A stretch of 64,000 nucleotides of DNA from Acarospora socialis (GCA_025617375.2 JAMYGW020000007.1:558001-622000), one strand, 5' to 3'; shown: positions 32,487 to 43,845, counted from the stretch's first letter. Numbers and translations are program-made. Notes: generated by a model not told the origin, from the letters alone.

Positions 32487-34295
32487 ACGAGTTTCCCTGT
32501 TATTCGAGCCACTCATCTAATTGGGCCACCTTGTCACAGCAAACACTGCCACTCACCTTGCTGTTGTCACACATCCACAATGACTTCAGATGAACTGAAT
32601 AAGTCAATTTCTGACATTGACACCCAATATACCCTAGCCTTAGCTGATTTGAATAGTAATTCAGCAGTCTCTCTTTGCAAAATTGCTTGAATCTATGGCC
32701 TACCTCAATCTACCCTACAAGCTTGATGAAAAGAAAGATGATCAGCAAAGACCTTTCACATCACCCAACAGCGGCTCTCAGTGCATGAGGAGAATGCTCT
32801 GATTCGGTGGATTGATACTATGATGGTCTGGGGGTGGCCTCCACAAATTGCACAGCTGGAATTCATGGCCAGACAGCTTATGGAGGCTAAGGGTGATCGG
32901 AAACCCCTAGGACACAACTGGTATCTGGGTTTTCTGTCTCAACATTCAGACTTTAAGACTCAATATAGTTGAAATCTCAATCAGAATTGAAAGAATGCTG
33001 AAAACCTCAAAACCATTCAGAAATGGTTTGACCTATACAACTTCACTTGAATTCAGCATGGTATCTTGAAGTCAGATATATACAACATGAATGAAAAGGG
33101 ATTTGCTATGAGCATTGCTGACAGCTTCAAAGTCCTAATACAATGCACAGAAAGACAAGTCTTCAGTGTTCAAGCTGATAATCAGAACTGAGTATCCCTT
33201 ATTGAGTGTGTGTGTTTGAATGGTGACATCCTTTCTCCCTACTTCATTTTCAAGGGCAAGAGCATACAGCATGTCTGACTAGATTCTATTAAGGATGATA
33301 AGACTGTTCTATCAGTCAGTGAAAACAACTGAACCACCAATGAACTAGAACTTCAATGACTAGAGACCTTTGATCTACACACTAGGGCTTGAACTCAAGA
33401 AACCCATCAACTGTTAATACTGAATGGCCATGAAAGTCATGTCTCTAGTGACTTTATTCAGTACTGCTGTGACCACAGCATCATTGCTTTGTGTCTTTCT
33501 CCTCATTCAACCCATTTGTTACAGCCACTGGATGTTGGAGTCTTCAGCTCATTGGCCAAGGTCTACAAGAAACTAGTGCATGAGCACTTCCATTATGATG
33601 CTGTCATCATCAGTAAGATGAACTTCCTGCACTATTATCAGAAGGCTAGGTCAACAGCTATCATGACTAGGAATGTTTTTAGTGCATGAAGAGCTGCTGG
33701 ACTTGTTTCATATGATCCTTCTGTCATTACTTCAAACCTTTCTTGGTCAACAACTTCTTCCTTTGCATTCTTTACAAACTCCAATGGAGTTCAGGTCAAC
33801 ATCACCATCATATCTCATACAGCTATTCAAATCAATCAGTTTGTGAATGAGGTCCTTGCTGGTATGACTCCTTTGTTGCATTCACATGTCTTAGATCTAA
33901 AGGACACAGCCCTAACAGCTGTGGCGGATAGAGCAGTCTTACAACAGACTAATCAAGAACTCCTTGAGAAGCAGCAGCAGTGACGGAAGAAGCAGTCACA
34001 AAAGGCTGCTGGCGGTGCCTGAGTCCTTACAGTCAATGAGGGTAGGGCCATGATGCAGGAAGAAGAGGATAGGGCGAAGGAATTGGCTACTAAATCAGCT
34101 AGGTATCATGCATTAAGGGGTAAAGTTGGATTTGCGAAGTTGGTTTGGAAGGAAATGGCCATGGAGTATTCAGTTTTCATGTAATTAGTCTAGTGGTGTG
34201 GATATTTCAATAATTCTAGCTGTTTCGACATCCCAAATTAAGCGACAGCGAGGTGGCCCGACAGGGGGGGTTGCTCGAGTAACAGGGAAATGCGT
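32487..34295 (+). mobile_element. pogo/Fot1-like DNA transposon, mutated
   Basis: 1809 bp with degenerate terminal inverted repeats. Left ACGAGTTTCCCTGTTATTCG matches right (reverse) ACGCATTTCCCTGTTACTCG, and a second matching block contains GGGCCACCT. TA flanks both ends (32485-32486 and 34296-34297). It encodes a single transposase frame with 15 nonsense codons. It sits 282 bp from the Copia LTR and closes the transposon block. Confidence 0.88.
32580..34184 (+). pseudogene. Fot1/pogo-type transposase with 15 in-frame TGA codons
   Basis: One uninterrupted frame of 535 codons (ATG 32580, TAA 34182-34184) with no indel, but 15 internal TGA codons and no internal TAA or TAG. The N-terminal CENP-B-like HTH region contains LSVHEENALIRWIDTM, GWPPQIAQLEFMARQL and LGHNWYLGFLSQH. 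The DDE core reads YNMNEKGFAMS (Asp replaced by Asn), LILNGHESHV (Asp replaced by Asn) and PHSTHLLQPLDVGVF (third Asp kept). TGAs fall where Arg (CGA) or Trp (TGG) is expected, for example before KER and LDSIKDD. Inactive copy, preserved in length. Confidence 0.9.
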
Positions 34296-34297
34296 TA

Positions 34298-34859
34298 CTC
34301 TACGGTTCCCCACATGCGCCAAGAGACTCCCCCACCAAATCTTGCCAGGTAAGGTATCAAGGCAAAACCAGTAGTGGGGTTGACGTAGGTGGGTTCTAAA
34401 TTGCTGGGAAATTGTAGTGGTTGAAGAAGAAGTCAGTGGCTTGCTCACTTTTATATTGAATACCGGTATCTGAGCAATCCATTCCTCGTCGTAGACTTGG
34501 TCACAACACGCCTTGCTCTCTTTGTTTTGGGTAGAATAGAGCTAAACTGTTTGTTGTTTGGCCAGCACGCCGAGGCAGGCGCGGTGGTAGCTCGTCCTGT
34601 GTGAAAACACTGAAAAGGTCCCGTGGAGCCATTGTCAACGTGGTTAGACCACCCTTAAATCGAGTGTGCTCACAGATTATTATCATCAACATAAGTTACA
34701 GCCTGCTGCGTTGCTGTATCGAGCTATAGCACAACGAATCCCGCGATTCGAACGAAGAACACTGCCAGGGCGCACTACACATATAGTTCGGTCACAGCTA
34801 AGCTCTGTATTGAGGAACGGAAACGTGAACAAATCAGGCAGGGCTAGAGGCACTTCGGA
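34298..34859. promoter_or_regulatory. spacer and promoter of the acyltransferase gene
   Basis: Base composition returns to normal within a few bases of the transposon end. Nothing else is recognisable. The region must contain the acyltransferase promoter and 5' UTR. Confidence 0.4.
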
Positions 34860-37323
34860 ATGGCTCGACAGAGAGAACTGGTACCCATGGTGGACTGGAT
34901 CTACGACTTGTTCTTATGGACCTTTTCAATACTGGTGGATCTGTTCTTCAGGGAGGTGCATCCACGGGGCTCATGGAAGGTCCCTAGAAGAGGACCGGTC
35001 ATATTCGTTGCTGCTCCGCACGCGAATCAGGTACGAGACTGAGACCTACCTGCGAAGTAACGCAGTTTAAGATCTGTGCTAAAACCTGCATGACAGTTTG
35101 TGGACCCCCTGATCCTGATGCGTGTCATCCGAATGGAGGCGTATCGGCGCATTGCCTTTCTGATCGCGGAGAAATCCATGCGGAGGAGGTTTATAGGAAC
35201 GTTCGCAAGATTGGTAGGAGCTGTACCTGTGGCAAGGGCTATGGACAATGTGAAGCCGGCGACAGGGAGGATATATTTGGCGGATCCGGTCAACGATCCG
35301 ACGCTGGTCCGTGGCGTGGGCACCAAGTTCGATGGTCCGGAAGTGCAGATTGGCGGTTTACTGGTTCTGCCAACTATCAATGGCGAAGCAGCGAACGCTG
35401 AGATATTGGAGGTCCATGGTCCCGAGGAGATTCGACTGAAGAAGGAGTTCAAGGGACCAAATGCCTTGAAACAATTGACAGGACGGGAGGACATCAACGA
35501 TGAAGGGAAGTTCACCGAACGTGGTGGCGCGGGGCAGAAAGATCTAGCATCCAATTTCAAGGGGACGACCTTCAAGACGGCCCCCAAAGTCGACCAAACC
35601 AAGGTCTATGATGCTGTCTTTGAAAGGCTAAACGCCGGTGGCTGTGTGGGTATCTTTCCGGAGGGAGGGAGTCATGACCGAACAGAGCTTTTGCCACTCA
35701 AAGGTAGGTGGAAGAGCGTTGTCCGGGTATGGTCTTGGGATAGCATGCTAATGCTTCTCAAAGCGGGCGTGGCTATTATGGCCCTCGGAGCACTTGCAGC
35801 AAATCCGGAGTGTGGCTTGAAAATCATTCCCTGTGGTATGAACTATTTTCATGCGCACAAATTTCGGTCACGGGCTGTCATTGAATTTGGAAATCCTGTT
35901 GAAGTGCCCGATGAGCTGGTGGAAATGTATAAGAAGGGCGAACGAAGGGAGGCGGTCCGACAGTTACTGGAGACTGTATATCAGGCTCTCGTGTCTGTCA
36001 CGGTGACAAGCCCTGACTATGACACTCTCATGGTCTGACTCCCCTGGTGGTTTCGGACGTTACGGTTGCTAAGTTGATCCACAGTTAATACAAGCGGCGC
36101 GACGACTGTACAATCCTACAGGCAAAAAGCTACCTCTTCCTATGGTTGTGGAACTCAACCGTCGCCTCGTCAAAGGATACACTCACTACAAGGACGACCC
36201 ACGGATCGTCAACTTGAAGAGGTCTGTCATCGCCTACAACAAGCAACTCTGGCTCCTGGGCATACGTGACCACCAAGTTGAGTATGCGAAGATCTCTATC
36301 CCAAAAGTTATCTTCATGTTAATCTACAGACTTGGGAAGCTCGCTGTAATGGCGATCGGTACGCTTCCTGGATTGGTCCTCTTCGCACCCGTGTTCGTAG
36401 CCTCCAAATTGATCTCCATCAAGAAGTCCCGCGAAGCGCTTGCGGCATCGACTGTCAAGTTACAGGGCAGGGACGTTATGGCTACGTGGAAGCTTCTGGT
36501 CGCTTTGGCGTTCGCACCGCTCCTTTACGCCCTTTACACCGTCCTACTAACGTGGTGGACTTACCGCAACCGTGTCCAGGGTATAGTCCCCGACTGGGTT
36601 CCGTTGTGGTTTGTCGTTGCCTTCGCCATGATCTTCTTCCCCTCCATTACTTTTGCCGCTCTTCGATTTGGCGAAACGGGGATGGACATTGCCAAGTCAC
36701 TCAGACCTCTCCTGCTTTGTCTCTACCCAACGTCGGCCAACACTCTGGTCAAGCTTCGAGCCAAACGAGAAAAGCTCTCAGCAGATGTGACCGAAGTTAT
36801 CAATACGCTGGGGCCGGAAATGTTCCCCGACTTCGACGCAACACGTATCGTGGCAGACCCGTTCCGTGAGGACCTTCCGCAAAGTCCAACCACAAATCGA
36901 CGTACTCGTACCGACAGCGATATTTTCTCTGACGGCTTCCTTCCATCATCTCCAACACGGAGTCATACCACCGACGCTAGCATTGGTGGCGGTTCCTCAG
37001 CCCAAGGTCATCTCCCACGCAACGAATCGTTTGGCAATCTAGGCAATATTGCCCTCTTCGCCACTCGTCCACCCAGTCGTAGCCGCAGTCGGAGCCGAAG
37101 TAGCTCAGGCGGTGGCCTCGCCGGATCAGCTGGGTTCCCAGTGAAAGGTTTTAGCACCATGAACTCGCAAGAGAGTTTCGATGAGGTGAGTAAGCGAATC
37201 AGAGGAGCGATGCAGGAAAGGGGTAAGGAAAGGTCGAGAAGGAGAAGCGAAGAAGGCAGCTGGGACATGGCAGACTCCGGCGCGGTCACTCCGGGAAATG
37301 AGGACCGCAAAAAGGAGATCTAG
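34860..37323 (+). CDS. glycerol-3-phosphate / DHAP O-acyltransferase (Sct1/Gpt2 family)
   Basis: Exons 34860-35030, 35097-35703, 35764-36032 and 36085-37323 give 761 residues in consistent phase. It catalyses the first acylation of glycerolipid synthesis at the ER membrane. Motifs: VAAPHANQ joined to FVDP across intron 1 (motif I, Hx5D variant seen in fungal GPATs), GGCVGIFPEGGSHDRTELLP (substrate-binding motif III), then GVAIMALGALAANPEC and LKIIPCGMNYFHAHKFRS (motif IV). Hydrophobic helices follow (FMLIYRLGKLAVMAIG; LLVALAFAPLLYALYTVLL; WFVVAFAMIFFPSITFAALR). The tail is Ser/Arg-rich (SRSRSRSRSSSGG). The length agrees with fungal Gat1/Gat2 enzymes. Intron 2 (60 nt) has no stop and preserves frame if retained. 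It is the first gene to the right of the transposon block. Confidence 0.92.
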
Positions 37324-38862
37324 GATTCGCAAGTGTTTGCTGTTGGTGCCTTCATCATGGATGGCCAGCAGGGTGTCAGGCGTTTTCTCTGTTCGCACTC
37401 CTGTGTGAGTCTGCACTTGTACAATGAATTCGTCGTACAAGTAATTGTCATGGACTGCTTTGGAGGTCCAGATGCAGTATGCAAGGCTGTATTGAACCAC
37501 CATCGGATTGCCACTCAAGGTAACCTTGACTTTATAAATCTCGCAATCAAAAGTAGATTATCAAATCCACAAGCTCTTTCTAAGTTACCAGTTCCACTCG
37601 TGGGTATAGCTTGTTATCACCCGTCCAGAGAAGTAAAGATTACTTCAACAATTCCACACGAGTCCAATCAGCAGCTAAAGTACATCAGCAGCTGTAAACT
37701 TTATGCAGCATCCCCAACGCCGTAGCCCTTCTCAACCCACGCAGTGCAGTTATGGAGACTGCGGCAATCCACTTGCCCAGCGCGAGGGATTCCTCCCTCA
37801 TACACATCCGCCGCCTTCCAAGTAATGACCTCCCAAATATACAATCTATGACACACATCACCCCAAATCCGTATCCGGTTCGCCGTTTTTTCCCGGCGAC
37901 ATCATTTCCGTTTCTGCGGCCCGGAGATCTTAGGATATAACCTCGAGAGATGGTAATTGATCGTATTCTTCTTTTGCGTCTTGGGCCTCTATGGCGACAA
38001 AATCCGTCAGCATCGCTCCTCTCATCCAACAAGCTCCCTCCGTCCATTGAATCTCTCCCAGTGGCCGCCGACTACAGTGATGGATAACTGCGATCGACGT
38101 ACCGGCGTATCCATACAAGCCCTCAACTGCTGTTCCAGCCCGGCGCAACCCTGCACGCTGAATCCCGATGACGCCCAACAACCTGCGCGGACAATCCGTT
38201 AGCAACACCGCTCTTGTGGTCTTGGTGGGCCGGGGGCGGGCGTACTGAGCACGGAGGTCATGAGGGCGAGGCACGGGTTGGTTTCTGGTTTGTTGGGGCG
38301 TCGCACGCGCAGTTTAGGGAGGGGAGGGAGACGTGGTGGGGCGAGCTTGGTGCTGCCTTTTGGAGGCATTTTGAGGGGCCGGCGCTGCTGGGTTGGTTAT
38401 GGTAAACACAGATTAAAGCAGCTGATGGGTGGGCGCTTTTCGAGTGCATATCATGAAGCTTACCTAATCTTTGTTGGCGCTCGCCTCGGCGCAGGGCAAT
38501 AGAGTCCAACCATCCGGAGCGCACCGAGAGATTGTGAAACTTCAAAGATTCACTTGTGGATTCAGTTCTAAGCACCGTCATGATCGGTCTAATCTATATG
38601 GTTGCTTCACCACCCAGGAATGCTGAACCTGATTAACTTCCTGGCTTGCGACACGTGGAAAGACCACTTACTATGAATAACCATAGCAGGAGTGACTGAA
38701 GAATGCAACCGCATCTCGATTCTTTCTTCTTGGTCACTTTCTCTGTTTACTGCTTCAGCGCGGAGGACTTCTCTATACTGGTACTCATATCAGTTTTCAG
38801 CAGTTCTGAGACGTTCACGTACCTTTAGCTGGTCTAAAGTACGGAATAGAAACATTCTCATT
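37324..38862. other. intergenic, no supported gene
   Basis: 1.5 kb without a coding region I can support. Overlapping short ORFs on both strands (37685-38581) lack any recognisable motif. A small palindrome (ACTTGTAC...GTACAAGT, about 37416-37443) lies in the presumed 3' UTR of the acyltransferase. The last part must be the promoter of the SUR7-like gene. Confidence 0.4.
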
Positions 38863-39826
38863 ATGCATTTTATAGCTATTTTTCCCTTTCTCTGCGCCAT
38901 TATAGCGCTCACGCTCTCCCTGCTCTGTGTCTTCGCTGGCTCGAAGCCCGGTTATCTTGAAGATGTTGACCTCCTCACAGTCAGTCTGCCCAACGTCTAT
39001 AACTTAGAAAACACTCACAGTCCTAGCTCAACATGTCTATGGTTGGTCGTACATTCCTGGATACGTCCAAGCCGTCTTCTTCGACACTTGGCTCCATGGC
39101 ATCATCGATGAAAGACGATATCAACGGCGCTATCACCGATATCACCCACTACCTGAAACTCCACGACTTTTACTCCGTACACCTCCTCGACTACTGTGAA
39201 GGCTACTATACACCTACTGCCGTTGTCAACTCGACCTCTCGGCCTAGCAGAAACGTTACTGGCTGCTCCAACCGCACTGCGCTCTTCCACTTTGATCCCA
39301 CTGGCACTCTCCAGAAAGAACTGAAACCGGGTGTGAGTCTTCAGGACTTGCACTGGCCTTCAGCCATTCAGGATGGTATAAAGACATTGAAGGTCGCCAG
39401 CAAGGTCATGGTGATACTCTACTATGTTGGCATTGCGGTCACCGGGTTGGCTGTGGTAGGAAGCATTATCGGCTTTATCGTCGGTGGCGCTCTCAGCGCA
39501 ATGCCCAATATACTACTTGCAATTGTATGTTACTTCGAGTCGGATGGCCGCAGGGACCCTTTGCTAACAGATTGTAGATAGCTTTCCTGGCACTGGGCAT
39601 TGCTTCCGGGATCGCGACCGTGGTCTCTGTGAAGGCTACAAATATCATAAATCAGCAAGGGAATCGCATTGGTGTGGCGGCATATAGAGGGAACAAGTTT
39701 CTCGCAATAACGTGGACGGCCCCGGCGCTGATGCTCGTTGCGGCACTTGCGTGGATTGCGGAGTGTTCTGTTGGACGACGGAAGCGGGCGACTTATGTGA
39801 AGGAGGGTAAGGTTGGGAGGCTCTGA
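38863..39826 (+). CDS. SUR7/PalI-family four-pass membrane protein
   Basis: Exons 38863-38979, 39027-39524 and 39578-39826 give 287 residues. Helix 1 is FIAIFPFLCAIIALTLSLLC, followed by the family's typical start of the outer loop GYLEDVDLLT joined to LNMSMVG. The loop carries HDFYSVHLLDYCEGYY and NVTGCSNRT, the two-cysteine claudin-like signature of this family. Three more helices follow (VMVILYYVGIAVTGLAVVG; ILLAI joined to IAFLALGIASGIATVVS; FLAITWTAPALMLVAALAW) and a basic tail. SUR7/PalI proteins sit in plasma-membrane eisosome domains or in the pH-sensing pathway; which applies here cannot be told. Introns of 47 and 53 bp are GT-AG. Confidence 0.85.
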
Positions 39827-40617
39827 GATATTTTGATGTGTTGTAGTCACAGGGCTGGGAGGCTTTCTCATGGAGCGTCGGAAAGTCTGAGCCCTTGATG
39901 ACTCTACTCATTTGGCCATCGACCTTCGGCGCAGTTCAATGTACTTTGCTGACATGACAAGCGTCTCTTGAAACACCCAATATGACAACATCGTAGAGGG
40001 GAATTCGGCCAGAAATCTAGGCCTATGTGCTTGTCCCTTAAGGTAAGTCGGCGTCAGATGGTGCGCTGTGGCTGGTCCTACTAGGTAGGGAAGCTCGCTA
40101 ACAAGTCTGAATGGACCCTGCTATCCCAATGCGGGGCACCATGTATGAATACATGTACGAAGTCGGAAGACATAAGTCTGCGTCTTAGGCGAACACATAG
40201 CTGGGTATTTCACCTTCTATTGATGCAATTAAGTTACAGCAAATTATGAGAACATTCACGAATATAATGACTATCGTTACTTATGTTTTGAAGCTACAGA
40301 TTTATATGGTTGTTACTATATAATCCGTTGAAAGTTGGTTGTGAGGTTGTTGCTGGGGCTCGCCTAAGACGTAGACTTATGTCTTCCGACTTCGTACCCC
40401 CAACCCTCGTGCATCATCTCCACTTCACCCTCATCACTCACAGATTCTCTCGTCTTTAAATCTCTCTGTGGTTGTCAGTGAACCTTGATTACAGTTGTCA
40501 AACCCGAGCACTGCTATATTCACAAAGCAATCTACTAGACAGAGTACCCCACGTTGTAAACAAACTACCCCGCCAACAGCACCGCATCTTTGACCCTCAT
40601 CAACATTCACCGCCATT
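39827..40617. promoter_or_regulatory. intergenic region with MITE; promoter of mannitol-1-phosphate dehydrogenase
   Basis: 791 bp. It contains the MITE at 40158-40394. The remaining 223 bp before the dehydrogenase start are pyrimidine-rich with short AT patches. Confidence 0.45.
40158..40394. mobile_element. Tc1/mariner-type MITE
   Basis: 237 bp with 35-bp terminal inverted repeats that differ at one base (40158-40192 and 40360-40394; outer bases CGAAGTCGGAAGACATAAGT). It is flanked by TA at 40156-40157 and 40395-40396. The AT-rich core has no ORF. This is typical of a non-autonomous TA-inserting element. Its ends do not match the two larger transposons in this window. Confidence 0.8.
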
Positions 40618-41796
40618 ATGGGGAAAACAGCAGTCCACTTCGGCGGAGGCAACATCGGCCGTGGCTTCGTGGCGGAGAAGCTTAGCATGTCCGGCTACGA
40701 AGTTGTTTTCGTCGACGTCGTGGACAGCATCATCGAGCAGTTACAGAAGAACAAGTCCTTCACCGTCACCGAAATAGGCGGCGACGGCGAGAAAGTTAAC
40801 ACCATCACCAACTATCGTGCCATTAACTCCAAAACCAACGAGGCTGACGTGGTCAAGGAGATTGAGAACGCTGAGTTGGTGACGTGTGCAGTAGGGCCTA
40901 ATATCCTGAAGTTCATCGCTCCCGTCATAGCCAAGGGCATTCTCGGGCGGAAGGCAGAGAAACCGCTAGCAGTCATTGCCTGCGAAAATGCGATCGGCGC
41001 GACGGATACGCTGGCCGGGTTCATCAAGGACGAGAAGAACATGCCCAAGGATAAGCAGACGGACCTCGACAAACGGGTGCGGTTCGCCAATTGTGCCATT
41101 GACCGCATCGTGCCGGGCCAGGATCCCGGCGCAGGCCTGAACGTGAAGATTGAGAAATTCTTCGAGTGGGTCGTCGACCAAACGCCCTTCAAGGGTCTCG
41201 ACTACCCGAACATCGAAGGCGTCAAATGGGTCGACGACCTGACGCCGTACATCGAGCGGAAGCTGTTCACCGTCAACACCGGCCACGCCGCGGCGGCCTA
41301 CTACGGGTACAACCGGGGCAAGAAAACTATCCACGAGGCGCTCGAGGACGAAGAGATCCGCAAGATTGTCCACGAGGCGCTGGCCGAGACGAGTCACCTG
41401 ATCGTCAACAAGCACGGCATCACCGTCGACGAGCAGAGACAGTATGTCGATAAGATCGTGAGCCGCATCAGCAACCCGTACCTGAAAGACCTGGTAGAGC
41501 GCGTAGGGAGGGCGCCGTTGCGGAAGCTGAGCAGGAAAGAGCGGTTTATCGGGCCGGCGGCAGAGTTGGCGGAAAAGGGCGACAAGGTCGATGCCTTGCT
41601 CGGGGCCGTGGAGATGGCTTTCCGGTTCCAGAACGTGGAGGGCGATGATGAGAGTGCGGAGTTGGCGAAGGTCTTGAAAGAACACAATGCTAAGGATGTG
41701 ACGAGCAAGGTTTGTGGTCTGCAGTCGAGCGACAAGCTTTACGACCGGGTCGTCAAGATTGTCGAGAAGGTTCAGGGCTCTGGAAGTAAGGCTTGA
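40618..41796 (+). CDS. mpd1: mannitol-1-phosphate 5-dehydrogenase
   Basis: A 392-residue intronless ORF. It interconverts fructose-6-phosphate and mannitol-1-phosphate with NAD(H) in the cytosol, the entry to fungal mannitol metabolism. The N-terminus [20 protein letters not shown] is the family's dinucleotide-binding start, followed by YEVVFVDV (NAD-preferring Asp). Further family segments are [53 protein letters not shown] (catalytic region with KLFxxNxGHA) and [20 protein letters not shown]. Length and order match long-chain polyol dehydrogenases of the MtlD/Mpd1 group. A MITE ends 224 bp upstream of the start. Very secure call. Confidence 0.96.
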   Translation: MGKTAVHFGGGNIGRGFVAEKLSMSGYEVVFVDVVDSIIEQLQKNKSFTVTEIGGDGEKVNTITNYRAINSKTNEADVVKEIENAELVTCAVGPNILKFIAPVIAKGILGRKAEKPLAVIACENAIGATDTLAGFIKDEKNMPKDKQTDLDKRVRFANCAIDRIVPGQDPGAGLNVKIEKFFEWVVDQTPFKGLDYPNIEGVKWVDDLTPYIERKLFTVNTGHAAAAYYGYNRGKKTIHEALEDEEIRKIVHEALAETSHLIVNKHGITVDEQRQYVDKIVSRISNPYLKDLVERVGRAPLRKLSRKERFIGPAAELAEKGDKVDALLGAVEMAFRFQNVEGDDESAELAKVLKEHNAKDVTSKVCGLQSSDKLYDRVVKIVEKVQGSGSKA

Positions 41797-42121
41797 AGCC
41801 GAAAACCTATATGATCAGCAGCAAAATCGGAAGGGAAGAAAAGGCGGCGCTGGCTTGGTGTATGAGGCTGGGCGACTTCGGAACAACTAGGACTGGGTGA
41901 TTTCTTCTACAGCAAAACAAAGATAGCAGATTGATCGGTACAACAGCTTCTACCTTTATATTCAGATGATGCCAGCAACACACGTCTAACTTTCTAACGC
42001 CCCAAAACTGCCAGCCCCGACATCACCATCTATCAGCACCACTCCCCGTCTGTTATACCTAGCCTCCCTCTCTCATGCTCAAAGCCAAGCCACCCACCTC
42101 CCTCTACCCTTTCCCGGCGCT
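41797..42121. other. convergent 3' spacer
   Basis: 325 bp between the 3' ends of the dehydrogenase (plus) and the rhodanese gene (minus). No other feature seen. Confidence 0.4.
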
Positions 42122-42741
42122 CTAGTAATAATCCACCCAGATATCCGGCGCATACCCCTCCGTCAGCCTTTCATCTCTCCCGTACCTAGAAAGCGCACAA
42201 AAACGCGCCTCCCATCAGCCCTCACTCGCCCCCTTCCCCGCATCTCCCCACCCCCGCTCCCCCAATCATCAAACCCAACAGCGCAAGAAAGAACTCACAG
42301 CTCCTGCCACCCCACAAACCCGCCCTTCAACACAAACACCTCCTGTCCCTTCCCCTCCCTCTCCCCCAACAACCGCTCCCGTTCCCTCAGATACGCCCTC
42401 GCGGCACTCGGGCCGCGCACCTGACTCAGCGCGCAGTGAAACACCACGACGTCGACGCCGTCGGCCTGCAGCGTGCGGACCAGCGTGGGTAGGTAGGTGG
42501 CCAGCGTGCTGGAGGGGTGGTGGCGTGAGGAGAGGATGTGTCCGCCGATGTGGTCGGCGTCGCGGACGTCGATGATGGCGAGTTTTTTGGGGGGTGGTGT
42601 GGGGTTGGTTGATGGGGAGGGGGGTGGAGGGGTGGTGGTTGGTGGAAGGGAGGTTGTTGTGGAAGATGAGGGGGGTTGGGAGAGGAGGAGGGTGGAGAGG
42701 GTTTCGCGGGTGATATAGGGGATTGTGGTGGTGGAGGACAT
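42122..42741 (-). CDS. Acr2/Cdc25-like rhodanese-domain protein
   Basis: Exons 42299-42741 and 42122-42185 give 168 residues. The ATG at 42741 opens MSSTTTIPYITRETLSTLLL. A Pro/Ser/Thr-rich insert follows, then LAIIDVRDADHIGGHILSS and the phosphatase-like active-site loop FHCALSQVRGPSAARAYL (C-x5-R). VFVLKGGFVGWQEL ends exon 1, and exon 2 adds YGRDERLTEGYAPDIWVDYY. This architecture matches Cdc25-type rhodaneses such as yeast Acr2/Ych1 and fission yeast Ibp1 (arsenate reductase or small phosphatase); the true substrate is not decidable. The 113-bp intron has a GT-AG border. The low-complexity insert of about 40 residues is unusual for this compact fold. An in-frame upstream ATG (42888) was rejected for its non-conserved extension. 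Confidence 0.82.
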
Positions 42742-42923
42742 TGGGATGGGACGAGTGGGTTGATGGTGGTGGGTGGTGTTTTGGTGTTTTGGTGGGGGGA
42801 TATGGTCGGGTGTGGTTTTTCGTACGAATATTGTGGACTGCTTGAGGCGATTACGACCAAGAATTATATACAAGTTCGCTATTCCCACTTGCTCTGGACT
42901 TCATTTACAATGACACTCTATCA

Positions 42924-43845
42924 TCACAACTTACTCGGCACCCACCTAGGCTTCCTCTTCTCCACAAACGCCCTGACTCCCTCCCGCATATTCTCCCCCC
43001 GCTGCAGTCTCTCAAACCACACCTCCCCCAACAACCGACTCCCCTCCTCCGCCCCAACCCCCTCCCACCCCATCTTAATTCCCTCCCGACTCACCACCAC
43101 CGAATCCGGACTATTCGCGCTCACCATCTCCGCCAACTGCACCGCCCGCCCCACCACATCCTCCCCCTCCCCACAAACGCTATTCACAAGCCCCCACTCC
43201 CGCGCCTCCTCCGCCGGCACCGTCCGTCCCGTCAACGCCATCTCCATCGCCCGCGGCCGCCCCACCGTGCGCACCAGCCGCGGCAACGCCCCCGCGATTG
43301 CCGCCACCCCGCGCTTCACTTCCGGCAAAGCGAACTGCGCCCCGTGCGCCGCGACCACCATGTCGCAGTTGATGATTATCTCGCATCCGCCGCCGAACGC
43401 GAGCCCGTTCACAGCTGCGATGACAGGTTTCTTCCCGGCCCGGCGCGAGAGCCCGCCGAAGCCGGAGGCCGGCATTTGGCGCGGGGTGTTGTTCTGTTGT
43501 TGCGTGTCCCACTCTGTTTTACGTAAGGGTGTTTGTTATGTTTGTAGGAGGGATGGATGTAAGGAGTGGAAGGAAGTAAAGGGCAAAAGACCGACCTTTG
43601 AGATCCGCGCCGGCGCAGAAGGCCCGGCCGGTGCCGGTCACGATGCCGACGCGCAAGGAGGGTTCGTCGTCGAGCCACTTCCAGACGGCGTCGAGTTCGT
43701 GGTGGCCGGCGATGTTGATGCAGTTGAGGGACTTGGGCCGGTTCAGGGTCACGAGGAGGATGGTGGTGGTAGGGAAGGTGAGGAGGGCGTGTTGGCAGGT
43801 TGGGGGCGGGGTGGTGAAGGTTTGGGACATTGCGGTGAGGACCAT
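42924..43845 (-). CDS. peroxisomal enoyl-CoA hydratase/isomerase family protein
   Basis: Exons 43596-43845 and 42924-43513 give 279 residues. Crotonase-fold signatures: LLVTLNRPKSLNCIN, GIVTGTGRAFCAGADLKEWD (oxyanion-hole segment, joined across the 82-bp intron), PVIAAVNGLAFGGGCEIIIN (second oxyanion region), FALPEVKRGVAAIAGALPRL and REWGLVNSVCGEG. The last three residues are SKL, a textbook PTS1 peroxisomal signal. The inferred role is a fatty-acid or short-chain acyl-CoA beta-oxidation step in peroxisomes. The hydratase Glu pair cannot be assigned with confidence, so isomerase or hydrolase activity remains possible. The start at 43845 could instead be the Met five codons later. Confidence 0.88.

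Noticed and set aside
32580-34184. Idea that TGA is a sense codon in this genome
   Set aside because: Host genes in the window (ADA2, isomerase, Ypk) use TGA as a normal stop and TGG for Trp. TGA within the transposase is better explained by C-to-T mutation.
37685-38581. Several overlapping ORFs of 60-120 codons on both strands
   Set aside because: Arg/Gly-rich or Ser-rich translations without motifs, mutually overlapping; look like chance frames in GC-balanced spacer.
40966-41685. Long minus-strand ORF (239 codons) inside mannitol-1-phosphate dehydrogenase
   Set aside because: Pure antisense shadow of a highly conserved enzyme gene.
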